Positions 20,005 to 28,560 of a stretch of 64,000 bases of DNA are shown piece by piece. Origin of the DNA: Mycobacterium sp. GA-1285 (GTDB lineage Bacteria > Actinomycetota > Actinomycetes > Mycobacteriales > Mycobacteriaceae); assembly GCF_001499905.1 (NCBI RefSeq), contig NZ_LQIS01000001.1, positions 248,001 to 312,000 on the forward strand, given 5' to 3'. Each line of letters opens with the position of its first letter. Position 1 is the first letter of the stretch. The notes beneath the pieces are model-generated. The model made no database searches and had not been told where the DNA came from. It was given only the letters and a program-made list of their open reading frames with translations. A program made the translations under genes and the position numbers.

Positions 20005-21090
20005 ATGAGTCAAACTGTGCGCGGAGTGATCTCACGAAAGAAGGGCGAGCCGGTCGAGGTCGTGGATGTCGTGATCCCAGACCCGGGTCCGGGCGAGGTG
20101 GTGGTCGACGTCACCGCGTGCGGGGTGTGCCACACCGACCTGACGTATCGGGCGGGCGGCATCAACGACGAGTTCCCGTTCCTGCTGGGCCACGAGGCCG
20201 CGGGCACCGTCGAGTCCGTGGGCGAAGGCGTGACCAACGTCGAACCCGGTGACTTCGTGATCCTGAACTGGCGCGCGGTCTGCGGCCAGTGCCGGGCCTG
20301 CAAGCGTGGCCGCCCGCACCTGTGCTTCGACACCCACAACGCCGCGCAGAAGATGACGCTGACCGACGGCACGGAGTTGACTCCGGCCCTCGGCATCGGC
20401 GCGTTCGCCGACAAGACCCTCGTGCACGAGGGCCAGTGCACCAAGGTCGATGCCGCCGCGGACCCTGCCGTGGCCGGGCTGCTGGGATGCGGCGTGATGG
20501 CCGGACTGGGTGCCGCGGTCAACACCGGCGCGGTGGGCCGCGACGACACCGTCGCGGTGATCGGTTGCGGCGGGGTCGGCGACGCGGCCATCGCGGGGGC
20601 GCGACTGGTCGGCGCCAAGCGCATCATCGCCGTCGACACCGACAACAAGAAGCTCGACTGGGCGCGCGACTTCGGCGCCACCCACACCATCAACGCCCGC
20701 GAACTGGACCCGGTGGAGACCATCGCCGACCTCACCGACGGGTTCGGCGCCGACGTGGTGATCGATGCGGTCGGGCGACCGGAGACCTGGAAGCAGGCGT
20801 TCTACGCCCGGGACCTGGCGGGAACCGTTGTGCTGGTCGGGGTTCCGACTCCGGACATGACGCTGGAGATGCCGCTGATCGACTTCTTCTCGCGCGGCGG
20901 CTCGCTGAAGTCGTCGTGGTACGGCGACTGTCTGCCCGAACGCGACTTCCCCACGCTGATCAGCCTGTACCTGCAGGGGCGCCTGCCGCTGGAGAAGTTC
21001 GTCACCGAACGCATCGGCATCGACGACGTCGAAGAGGCGTTCCACAAGATGCACAGCGGGGAGGTCCTGCGCTCGGTGGTGATGCTGTGA
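20005..21090 (+). CDS. mscR: Mycothiol-dependent S-nitrosomycothiol reductase/formaldehyde dehydrogenase MscR
   Basis: A 361-residue class III alcohol dehydrogenase homologue that oxidises S-hydroxymethyl-mycothiol (from formaldehyde) and reduces S-nitrosomycothiol, so it acts in formaldehyde and nitric-oxide detoxification. Catalytic zinc ligands start at Cys39 (ACGVCHTD, followed by LLGHEAAG). The structural zinc site is [15 protein letters not shown]. The NAD-binding motif is [12 protein letters not shown]. It matches Rv2259. A metallo-beta-lactamase-fold gene follows after 28 bp, the same pairing as in M. tuberculosis. Confidence 0.95.
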   Translation: MSQTVRGVISRKKGEPVEVVDVVIPDPGPGEVVVDVTACGVCHTDLTYRAGGINDEFPFLLGHEAAGTVESVGEGVTNVEPGDFVILNWRAVCGQCRACKRGRPHLCFDTHNAAQKMTLTDGTELTPALGIGAFADKTLVHEGQCTKVDAAADPAVAGLLGCGVMAGLGAAVNTGAVGRDDTVAVIGCGGVGDAAIAGARLVGAKRIIAVDTDNKKLDWARDFGATHTINARELDPVETIADLTDGFGADVVIDAVGRPETWKQAFYARDLAGTVVLVGVPTPDMTLEMPLIDFFSRGGSLKSSWYGDCLPERDFPTLISLYLQGRLPLEKFVTERIGIDDVEEAFHKMHSGEVLRSVVML

Positions 21091-21118
21091 TGAGCGCTAA
21101 CGCGAAGAAGGGAGCATC

Positions 21119-21748
21119 ATGAACGGCGGACCGATCGGCCGGGTGGTCACCCACGGCACCTTCGAACTCGACGGCGGCAGTTGGGAAGTCGACAACAACA
21201 TCTGGATCGTCGGCGACGACTCCGAGGTGGTGGTGTTCGACGCGGCGCACGACGCGGGACCGATCGTCAACGCCGTCGGAGGCCGCCACGTGGTCGCGGT
21301 CGTCTGCACACACGGACACAACGACCATGTGACGGTCGCGCCCGAACTGGGACAGGCGCTCGACGCTCCGGTGCTGATGCACCCGGCCGACGACATGCTG
21401 TGGCGGATGACGCACCCCGACAGCGACTTTCGTACCGTCGCCGACGGTGACACCCTGCGGGTCGCCGGGACCGAGCTGCACGCCCTGCACACGCCAGGCC
21501 ATTCGCCGGGCTCGGTGTGCTGGCACGCGCCCGAGTTGAACGCGGTGTTCTCCGGCGACACCCTCTTTCAGGGCGGACCGGGCGCGACAGGGCGGTCGTT
21601 CTCCGACTTCCCCACCATCCTCGAGTCGATCTCCGGTCGGCTGGGAAAGCTGCCCGGCCACACCGTCGTCTACACCGGTCATGGTGATTCCACCACCATC
21701 GGCGACGAACTCGTGAACTACGACGAGTGGGTGGCCCGCGGCAGCTGA
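21119..21748 (+). CDS. Metallo-beta-lactamase-fold hydrolase (Rv2260-like)
   Basis: A 209-residue glyoxalase-II-type hydrolase with the two-metal motif THGHNDH (His65, His67, Asp69, His70), a further histidine in HTPGHSPGS, the bridging aspartate in FSGDTLF and a final histidine in YTGHGD. Its place directly after mscR suggests that it hydrolyses a mycothiol thioester such as S-formyl-mycothiol, the product of MscR; this is inference from context. The ATG is preceded by AGAAGGGA. The stop codon lies inside the first copy of a 25-bp repeat. Confidence 0.9.
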   Translation: MNGGPIGRVVTHGTFELDGGSWEVDNNIWIVGDDSEVVVFDAAHDAGPIVNAVGGRHVVAVVCTHGHNDHVTVAPELGQALDAPVLMHPADDMLWRMTHPDSDFRTVADGDTLRVAGTELHALHTPGHSPGSVCWHAPELNAVFSGDTLFQGGPGATGRSFSDFPTILESISGRLGKLPGHTVVYTGHGDSTTIGDELVNYDEWVARGS

Positions 21749-21808
21749 GATGCCTATCGGGCTGGGCAGCTGAGCTGCCTATCGGGCTGGGCAGCTGAGC
21801 TGCCTATC
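21741..21808. repeat. 25-bp tandem repeat, 2.7 copies, over a gene end
   Basis: The unit GCAGCTGAG(A/C)TGCCTATC GGGCTGG occurs at 21741-21765 and 21766-21790, with a partial copy at 21791-21808. The first copy includes the final codons and stop of the metallo-beta-lactamase-fold gene. Copies 2 and 3 contain the dyad GCAGCT-g-AGCTGC. It lies between convergent genes, so it may also act in termination. Confidence 0.92.
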
Positions 21809-21814
21809 CACTAG

Positions 21815-22558
21815 CTACTCTCCCAGGATGCGCCGCTTCTCGGCCTCGAACTCGGCCTCCGTCAACGCACCCGAATCCCGAAGTGCGGCGAGATGCTTCA
21901 CCTGCTCGATGCGCACGCCCCGGTCGTCGGGCTGATACGCCGCCGCGGGCGTCGACACCGACCGAAGCGTCGGCGGTGCGTCGACATCGACGATCTCGTC
22001 GGGCACCGGCGGTCGCGCGGCCTTGGCGGCGCGTGCGGACCAGATCAGGGCGGCGACGAGCTCGAGCACCCCGAGTGCGGCCAATCCGCCGAACAGCCAC
22101 ACCAGCCAGCCGTACGAACTGCCGTGTCCGAACGAGAGCCGTGGGTTGATGTATCCGTTCACGCTGCCATCGGTCGAGACGCGATAGGCGCCGGCCTCGG
22201 CGATCTCGACCATCCAGATCCGCACGCGGGTGTCGCTGTTGACGGTGGTTGTCCCGCCGATGCTTTCGGTCACGACGGGATCGGCCGCACCGTCGGGCGC
22301 AGCGATGTTGATGCTGAGCGCGGGGATCGGGAAATCACTCGTCGGTTGGCCGGCGGTCCGGGTGTGGAAGCTGACGGTCACCTCGCCGGCGGGCAACTCG
22401 ACGCTGCCCGATCCGGGGATCGGCACCTCGCCGTAGGCGTCGAAATCGTCGAACACGAACGCGTTGAGGACCAATGTGACGATGAATCCGACGACGGCGG
22501 TGACGAGGGTCGACACGGAGACAACGACGGCGACGCGCGGGGCGACCCTTCCGCTCAT
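21815..22558 (-). CDS. Membrane protein with C-terminal SHOCT domain
   Basis: A 247-residue protein with a transmembrane segment near the N terminus (about residues 8-36), an extracytoplasmic beta-rich region (residues 40-145) containing GSVELPAGEVTVSFHTRT, a second membrane segment (LVWLFGGLAALGVLELVAALIW, split here for length: residues about 150-172) and a cytosolic tail. The last 30 residues (IEQVKHLAALRDSGALTEAE onward) form a SHOCT motif, a short helical module found at the ends of many bacterial proteins. The function is unknown. It stands alone on the minus strand. Confidence 0.82.
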   Translation of the reverse strand: MSGRVAPRVAVVVSVSTLVTAVVGFIVTLVLNAFVFDDFDAYGEVPIPGSGSVELPAGEVTVSFHTRTAGQPTSDFPIPALSINIAAPDGAADPVVTESIGGTTTVNSDTRVRIWMVEIAEAGAYRVSTDGSVNGYINPRLSFGHGSSYGWLVWLFGGLAALGVLELVAALIWSARAAKAARPPVPDEIVDVDAPPTLRSVSTPAAAYQPDDRGVRIEQVKHLAALRDSGALTEAEFEAEKRRILGE

Positions 22559-22695
22559 GGGCAGAGTTTGACACGGCCCGCGAGCGCGCGGCGTGGTGTT
22601 GCCACGGTTACGTCGACCTCCGTCGGCGCCGACCGCCCGCGGGTACTACCGTCGAATACGACCGAACCTGTTGTCCGCACGTCACGGAGGTCGCG

Positions 22696-23784
22696 ATGCC
22701 CGAGTCCAGCATCGTCGTGCGGCCCGAGCCGATGGAAAGCGAGTCTTACACCGCCGGTTCGCGCCTGCAGGCCGCCGGCCTGCAGCGGGCGATCAAGCTT
22801 TTCGAGGAAGCGGCCGCGGCCGTGCCGGTCCCCAAGCTTCCGCAACCGTTCGTCATCGCCGACTACGGCGCGTCGACCGGCCACAACTCGCTGCTGCCCA
22901 TCTGCGCGGCAATCGCGGTGTTGCGCAAGCGGACCCGCACCGACCACCCCACCCTCGTCGTGCACACCGATGTGCCGGAGAACGACTTCACCGCACTGTT
23001 CCGCACCCTGGCCGAGGATCCGGACACCTATCTGAGCAAAGACTCCGCGGCCTTCGCCTCCGCGATCGGCCGGTCGTTCTACTCGCAGATCATGCCGTCG
23101 AGCAGCGTGAACCTCGGCTGGAGTTCGTGGGCGATCCATTGGCTCAGCCGCGTTCCCGCGCCGATCCCCGACCATGTCCACGTGGCCTACAGCCGCGACG
23201 AGACCGTGCGCGCCGCCTACGCCAGGCAGGCCGCGACCGACTGGCAGCAGTTCGTCGCGTTCCGCGGTCGTGAACTGCGTCGCGGTGGTCGTCTCGTCGT
23301 GATGACAACGGCGGTCGACGAGAACGGAGAGGTCGGGTACCGCTCACTGCTCAGCGTACTCGTCGACACGATCGACGAGCTGGCCGCCGACGGCTTGTTG
23401 ACGTCCGACGAGGTGCACCGGATGGGCATCCCGATGGTCGGGCGGAGCGAGCAGGACTTCCTGGCGCCATTCGCGCCGAAGGGCCGCTTCGAACAACTCG
23501 AGATCGAGCATCTCGAGATCTTCGACGCCGAGGACCGCTTCTGGCAGCAGTACCAAGTCGACGGCAACGCAACAACTTTCGGGGCGCAGTGGGCGTCGTT
23601 CTGCAGGGCGGCGGTGTTCCCGATGCTGGCGATCGCACTCGACGGCGGTGCCGGCGACCCTCGTTCGGCCCAGTTCTTCGATCGTCTGGAGGCGGGTCTG
23701 GCGGCCCGGGTCGCCGCGGCTCCCGAGAAGACTCAGATCCCGATGGCGCACCTGGTGCTGACCAAACGGCCGACGAACCCCTGA
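22696..23784 (+). CDS. SABATH-type SAM-dependent carboxyl methyltransferase
   Basis: A 362-residue member of the plant-like SABATH family (salicylate/benzoate carboxyl methyltransferases). The SAM site is IADYGASTGHNSLLP (about residues 54-68) and the family's substrate-pocket signature is recognisable in SSSVNLGWSSWAIHWLSR (about residues 135-152). Mycobacterial relatives have been described as fatty-acid O-methyltransferases making fatty acid methyl esters, so a fatty or aromatic acid is the likely substrate. It is a single gene convergent with the Hsp70-like gene; the gap is only 12 bp. Confidence 0.85.
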   Translation: MPESSIVVRPEPMESESYTAGSRLQAAGLQRAIKLFEEAAAAVPVPKLPQPFVIADYGASTGHNSLLPICAAIAVLRKRTRTDHPTLVVHTDVPENDFTALFRTLAEDPDTYLSKDSAAFASAIGRSFYSQIMPSSSVNLGWSSWAIHWLSRVPAPIPDHVHVAYSRDETVRAAYARQAATDWQQFVAFRGRELRRGGRLVVMTTAVDENGEVGYRSLLSVLVDTIDELAADGLLTSDEVHRMGIPMVGRSEQDFLAPFAPKGRFEQLEIEHLEIFDAEDRFWQQYQVDGNATTFGAQWASFCRAAVFPMLAIALDGGAGDPRSAQFFDRLEAGLAARVAAAPEKTQIPMAHLVLTKRPTNP

Positions 23785-23796
23785 GCCGTCACGCCC

Positions 23797-25566
23797 TCAT
23801 GGCCCCGGTTGAGCGGGCAGCTGCGGTGCCGGCACCCACGGCAGACCCGGGATCGTCGGGTACGGCGCAGTCGGAGTCCAGGGCGGCTGGGTCGTCGGCG
23901 GGGGTTCCGCCGTGGTGGGCGGCGGCTCGGTCGCCGGAGGCGGCTCCGAGGTAGGTGGCGGTGGCTCCGGCGACGCGGGCGGCGGTTCGGGCGACGGAGG
24001 CGGCTCGCTGGCCGTCCGCGTCACCGGCGGAGGCGGCCGATAAACGGTCTGCGGCGCCTGGGTGGCCGGGGGCGGCGGCTCCGCGGTGGTCGGCGTCGTG
24101 GGTCGCGGGGTGACCGTCATCGGTGGTGTGGTCGACGCGGGCGCGGGGGCGGACTCGTCGTCGGACATCACCCACAGCACCGCGGCCACCAGCGCGGCCA
24201 GCACCACGATGACGCCACCGGCGAGCGGTACCGCCGGATTGCGATACCAGGGCACCGGTCGCGGCGGCAGATCGTCCCAGGACTCGTCCTCGAACTGCAT
24301 CTGCGGCCGCACGTCGGTTGTACCCGCCGCGGGCGGTCCGTAGTCGTACGGGTCGGTGGCAGCGACCTCGGGCAAATCGTCGGCGTCCGACCACGCCAAT
24401 GCCCCGAATGAACCGGACTGTGGCGACCCTTCGTCGCCGCCGGAGCCGACCTCGGGGGCCATCGCCGTCGCCGCGGCGGCGGCAGCAGCGGCAGCCCCGG
24501 GAGCCGCGGACATGGCGGTCATCCCCTCCTCGACGGTGCCTCGGACGGCCGCCAACCCGCCGCCCACCGCCGGCGCCAATTCGGGGTGGCCCGACGTGAT
24601 GACCGGCACCCGGAACCGCTCCGAGAGCGAGGTCGTGACGACCGGGATCCGCGCCCCACCGCCGACCGACGCCACGGCGGCGAGATCACGAATCCGGTTG
24701 CGCTCCAGGGTCTCCTGCAAAGTATTCGCGAATCCGGTGAGCGGTCCGCGCAGCAGTTCTTCGAGTTCGGTGCGGGTCAGCCGCACGTCGCTGCGGTTCC
24801 CGGGCACTTCGGCCACGAGCGAGGTGAACGCCGCCGTGGACAGCCGCTCCTTTGCGCCGCGGCACTGCGCACGCAACCGCGACAGCGATCCGATCGCCGA
24901 GGTGCTGGACAGATCGACGGCCCCGGCCGCCGACAGATCCTTGAGGACGTGGGTCAGCAGCGCCTGATCGACCAGGTCACCGGACAGGTCGTGGTGGCGG
25001 ACGGTCTCGCCGATCTGCGCATAACCGTTACCCGCGTCGAACAGGCTGATGCTGGTTCCGGTCCCGCCGAAGTCACAGAGCGCGATGACGCCGCGAGCGG
25101 GCACCCCCGGTTCATCCTGGAGGGAGGTCAGCGCCGCGACCGCATCGGAGACGACGGGCGCCGGCCGGGGCCGCTGGAACTCGGGAACCGCGGCCAACGC
25201 ACCCCGTAGCGCGTCGACGGCGGCGGGCCGCCAGTGCGCCGGATGAGTGACCGCGATGTTGCCGACGGGACTACAACCTCCCCCGACCGCGTGAAGCATC
25301 GCCCGCAGAGCGTCGGCGATCAGGCCTTCGGCTTTGTGAGTGGAGCCGTCCGCGGCGACGATGCCGACCGGATCGCCGACCCGGTCGACGAAATCGGTCA
25401 GGATCAGCCCGCGTTCGTTGAGGTTACGGTTCTCGCTGGGCACCCCGATCTCGGGCGGCCGGTGGGGAAACAGCGTCAACACCGGCGACCGGGTCAGGGC
25501 GGATCTGCCCACGACGACCGCCGCGAGTTTGGTGGCGCCAACCGATAGGCCTACCCCGTCAGCCAT
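23797..25566 (-). CDS. Membrane-anchored Hsp70-like ATPase-domain protein with Pro-rich tail
   Basis: A 589-residue protein. The N-terminal half is an actin/Hsp70-type nucleotide-binding domain: MADGVGLSVGATKLAAVVVG opens it, CDFGGTGTSISLFDAG is phosphate loop 2, and ASVGGGARIPVVTTSLSERF is the adenosine motif. An Ala-rich, acidic linker follows. One transmembrane segment sits at about residues 446-467 and the last about 122 residues are very rich in Pro and Thr (PPP, TTAEPPP repeats) and should lie outside the membrane. There is no peptide-binding domain. Its start overlaps the stop of the upstream reductase-like gene (TGATG). The role is unknown; an envelope-linked ATP sensor is a guess. 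Confidence 0.85.
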   Translation of the reverse strand: MADGVGLSVGATKLAAVVVGRSALTRSPVLTLFPHRPPEIGVPSENRNLNERGLILTDFVDRVGDPVGIVAADGSTHKAEGLIADALRAMLHAVGGGCSPVGNIAVTHPAHWRPAAVDALRGALAAVPEFQRPRPAPVVSDAVAALTSLQDEPGVPARGVIALCDFGGTGTSISLFDAGNGYAQIGETVRHHDLSGDLVDQALLTHVLKDLSAAGAVDLSSTSAIGSLSRLRAQCRGAKERLSTAAFTSLVAEVPGNRSDVRLTRTELEELLRGPLTGFANTLQETLERNRIRDLAAVASVGGGARIPVVTTSLSERFRVPVITSGHPELAPAVGGGLAAVRGTVEEGMTAMSAAPGAAAAAAAAATAMAPEVGSGGDEGSPQSGSFGALAWSDADDLPEVAATDPYDYGPPAAGTTDVRPQMQFEDESWDDLPPRPVPWYRNPAVPLAGGVIVVLAALVAAVLWVMSDDESAPAPASTTPPMTVTPRPTTPTTAEPPPPATQAPQTVYRPPPPVTRTASEPPPSPEPPPASPEPPPPTSEPPPATEPPPTTAEPPPTTQPPWTPTAPYPTIPGLPWVPAPQLPAQPGP

Positions 25567-26663
25567 CAGCGGATGGTTCCTGCGCCCGGAATCAACGGCA
25601 GATCCAAAGCCGTCACCCAGCCCGGTGAGAGTTGGTTGACCGCGGGCACCGCGTTGAGCGCGCGCAGGCCGGTCGCCAGGCAACCGGCCGCGGCCGCGTC
25701 GCGCCCGGAGCCGTCGGTGAACCGGAACGCGGTCTCCTGGAAGATGCTCGGGGTGCCCTCGATGTCGACGCGGTAGACGTCGTTGTCGTTGCCCGACGGC
25801 CAGTCGGGCGCCGCGTCGTTGCCGATCCGGTTGACGTGTTCGAGCTGGATGCGGGTCTCACCGCGGTACACGCCGTTGATGGTGAACCGCACGGCCGCGA
25901 CGTCACCCGGGGCGATGATTCCCTTCGCCGTCCTGCGTTCGGTCGGCGTGACCCACTTGTCCCATGTGGTGGTGATCTCGTCGAGCATGATGCCCGCGGC
26001 GTGCGCGATCATCGGAACCGTTGCGCCCCAGGCGAATATCAAGATGTCGGGATTCTCGAGCAGCGGCCGGTACTCGGGCGGCTTGCCGATGCCCATCTCG
26101 CGGTCGTAGTCACCGGTGTAGTTGGTGTAGTCGAGTAGTTCGGAGGCACGCACCTTGCGCACCTCCGAACACAGGCCCATCAGCGTCATCGGAAACAGAT
26201 CGTTGGCGAACCCGGGGTCGATGCCGGTGGTCAGGCACGAAGATTCGCCGAGTTCGCAGGCCTCGGTGATGGGTTCGATCCAGTTTGGCGGGTTCAGATG
26301 CATGGTGGGCCAGATCCAGGGTGTCATGGCGGTCGAGCAGACGTCGATACCGGCCCGCAGGAAGCGGGTGATCAGTGCGATGTTGTCCTCGGCGTGACCG
26401 GCCGTCGGCCCGTAGTGCACCAGCGCGTCGGGTTCCAGCGCGATCAACGCATCGACGTCGTCGGTCGCGGTCAGCCCCAGCGCCGAACCCAGCCCGCAGA
26501 TCTCACCGACGTCGCGGCCGACCTTGTCCGGGCTGCTCACACCGACTCCGACCAGCTCGAACAGAGGGTGTTTGACGATCTCGGGGATCACCATCGCGCC
26601 CACGAAACCGGTGCCCCAGACCACGACGCGTTTGGCGCCGGAATCCCCAGCTCTCCCAGCCAC
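25566..26663 (-). CDS. Dihydrodipicolinate reductase-like NAD(P)-dependent protein
   Basis: A 365-residue oxidoreductase of the DapB/amino-acid dehydrogenase superfamily. The Rossmann motif VVVWGTGFVGAMVIPEI lies at about residues 12-28 and the middle has the characteristic ALVHYGPTAGHAEDN segment. Mycobacteria encode many such proteins (related to 2,4-diaminopentanoate dehydrogenase) whose substrates are unknown. The GTG start has an AAAGGCGAG site. The stop codon and the Hsp70-like start are fused as TGATG, so the two proteins are probably made together. Confidence 0.85.
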   Translation of the reverse strand: MAGRAGDSGAKRVVVWGTGFVGAMVIPEIVKHPLFELVGVGVSSPDKVGRDVGEICGLGSALGLTATDDVDALIALEPDALVHYGPTAGHAEDNIALITRFLRAGIDVCSTAMTPWIWPTMHLNPPNWIEPITEACELGESSCLTTGIDPGFANDLFPMTLMGLCSEVRKVRASELLDYTNYTGDYDREMGIGKPPEYRPLLENPDILIFAWGATVPMIAHAAGIMLDEITTTWDKWVTPTERRTAKGIIAPGDVAAVRFTINGVYRGETRIQLEHVNRIGNDAAPDWPSGNDNDVYRVDIEGTPSIFQETAFRFTDGSGRDAAAAGCLATGLRALNAVPAVNQLSPGWVTALDLPLIPGAGTIR

Positions 26664-26728
26664 TGCTCGCCTTTCACTCGGTCCCGCTTTAACACCTTAG
26701 GGGCGTCACGGTCCCGACGGCTGCGACG

Positions 26729-27862
26729 CTACAGATTGATCGGATCGGGCGGAGGCACCGTCCTGGTGCTGTCTTTGAGCGCGGCCTTGAACTGCATCGC
26801 GCGGTATGGCCAGCCCGTCGCTGTATTCCATTGCGAGACAACGATTCCGATGCCACCGTCGATGTCGAAGCGCGACCCCGGCAACAGATAGCCGCCGTAG
26901 AGCTGGGCGACCCGGCTACCGGAATGGTCTTCGGCTTCCCATGCCGATCCGAGGACGGGGGTCTGGACCGCTGTGGTGTGCATGTTCGAGACCGGTGAGG
27001 CCACGACGCGGTAGCCGAGCGCGTACTCCGAGGCGAGAAAGCCGCCGAGGATCCATTTGCCCGGTCCGATGCGACGCAACGCGAGCTCGCCCCATTGTTC
27101 ACCGGCGGGCGTGACCGGTGTCGCCGATGTCCCCCACGACCACCTCGTCCCGTCGAAACACCAACTGAGATAACGCGTCCTGTCGCCGATGTGCTCCGGA
27201 CGCACCCGCATCAGCACGATTCCCTTGTCCCGTTGGAAGCCGGTCGCCGCCACGTAGACCCAACCGTCGTCGGGGTCGTAATCCCACGCCCAGCACTGTG
27301 CGTGACCGTTGTGCAGGCCGGCGGGGAACTTGGCTTTCTCCCCCAGGTGCGTCCAGCTCACGCCGCTGTCGTGCGAGTGCCAGATCTCGGTCCAGACGAT
27401 GTTGCCGAAGCCGCGGTTGACGATGGCGTGCAGATACATCGACCCGTCGACGGTCAGCAGGTCCGACGGGATCACCGTGCTGATACCGCCGCGATGCCAG
27501 CTTGTGCCTGCGTCGTCGTGCTCGTAGTGCCACAGTTGGCGCGCGTAGTCGGGGTCGCTGCCGCCGGCGCGTTCATAGACGATCGGATGGTCGGCGTCGC
27601 CGGTGCCGATCAGGACGACCGGGGACCGCCAATCACCGTGGCCGACTTTGAGCCCCGAGAAGGTGTCCCCGAACACCGACACCAGTTTGCCGTTCGGCGC
27701 GATCACCGACGCGCCGAGGTCGGTGCACGTGACACCCCATCGATCGGTCAGTCCCGGACCGGTCAGGTCGGCGGCCTTGCCGTTGAGAAGGGGTTGGCGG
27801 GCTCGCCCAATGGGGCTGAGCCTGCGTCCGGCCGCGCCGCCGATCGACGGGTCGCCGGGCAC
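26729..27862 (-). CDS. DUF4185 protein, candidate D-arabinan-acting glycoside hydrolase
   Basis: A 377-residue protein of the DUF4185 beta-propeller family. Several members have been shown to be endo-D-arabinanases (GH183) that cut mycobacterial arabinogalactan or lipoarabinomannan. Typical segments are GVTCTDLGASVIAPNGKLVS, VFGDTFSG, HNGHAQCWAWDYDPDDGWVY and LYGGYLLPGSRFDIDGGIG. No signal peptide is visible from the GTG at 27862, so export would need another route. That GTG directly abuts the TAG stop of the upstream secreted-protein gene. Enzyme activity is inferred from the family, not shown by the sequence. Confidence 0.8.
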   Translation of the reverse strand: MPGDPSIGGAAGRRLSPIGRARQPLLNGKAADLTGPGLTDRWGVTCTDLGASVIAPNGKLVSVFGDTFSGLKVGHGDWRSPVVLIGTGDADHPIVYERAGGSDPDYARQLWHYEHDDAGTSWHRGGISTVIPSDLLTVDGSMYLHAIVNRGFGNIVWTEIWHSHDSGVSWTHLGEKAKFPAGLHNGHAQCWAWDYDPDDGWVYVAATGFQRDKGIVLMRVRPEHIGDRTRYLSWCFDGTRWSWGTSATPVTPAGEQWGELALRRIGPGKWILGGFLASEYALGYRVVASPVSNMHTTAVQTPVLGSAWEAEDHSGSRVAQLYGGYLLPGSRFDIDGGIGIVVSQWNTATGWPYRAMQFKAALKDSTRTVPPPDPINL

Positions 27863-28408
27863 CTAGTAGCAGATCCGGAGACCGCCGGGCTCGCAAATCA
27901 GTGGGTACGGCGTGACGGGGATCGCCAAGGGCTCCTTGAACGTCAGAGTCAGCGGCAGTTCGACCATGCCGGGCTGCTCGCCGCAGACCTCACCGTGGAT
28001 GATCTTGACGCGCCCGGTGAGCGTGGCCCCGTTGAAGGAATAGATCTCCTTCTGCAGGGCGGTGCTGCCGTCGGGGCAGTTGCGGATCGAGTCGAACGTG
28101 TTCGCTTTGAACGTCCACTCGCCACCGACCATGTCGGCCTCGGAACCGCCGCGACCCGCCGGGGTGACCTTCAGCCTGCACCCGACCGGGAGGATCAGCG
28201 GCTCGCGCAGGTCGCCCACCGTCGGCACGCAGATCGGGAAGATCTCCCAAGTCGTCTCGGCCTGCCCGGCGATCTTGACCGTGTAGACCCCTTCAGGGGT
28301 ATCGGGAGATTTCACGTCGCCCTGGCCGGCCGCGGTCCCCACGGCGCCGAGTATCAGCCCGAGCGCGAACGCCACGACGCCTAATGTCCGCGCGATCGTC
28401 TTGGTCAC
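27863..28408 (-). CDS. Secreted protein of unknown function
   Basis: A 181-residue protein with a classical signal peptide (MTKTIARTLGVVAFALGLIL, cleavage likely after GTAAG). The mature part is beta-rich with six cysteines, which could form three disulfides (FPICVP, VGCRLK, RNCPDG, EVCGEQ, LICEPG, RICY). I do not recognise a family; it may be a small beta-sandwich binding domain. The GTG start has an AAGGGG site. The DUF4185 gene follows with no gap, so the pair probably works together at the cell wall. Confidence 0.75.
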   Translation of the reverse strand: MTKTIARTLGVVAFALGLILGAVGTAAGQGDVKSPDTPEGVYTVKIAGQAETTWEIFPICVPTVGDLREPLILPVGCRLKVTPAGRGGSEADMVGGEWTFKANTFDSIRNCPDGSTALQKEIYSFNGATLTGRVKIIHGEVCGEQPGMVELPLTLTFKEPLAIPVTPYPLICEPGGLRICY

Positions 28409-28560
28409 GTCGTGCCCCTTCAGCCGTCTACGGTGGTGTCGAGTATCTCAGTGTGCACGCAGCGTCGTCACCGCTTTCTCGGCTCCGGTTTCGGCGCTCG
28501 TTGTCGAAGGGTAGAGCCGTCGGGTAGAGACGATGCACGCGACCGGCGGGGTGAAGGCAT

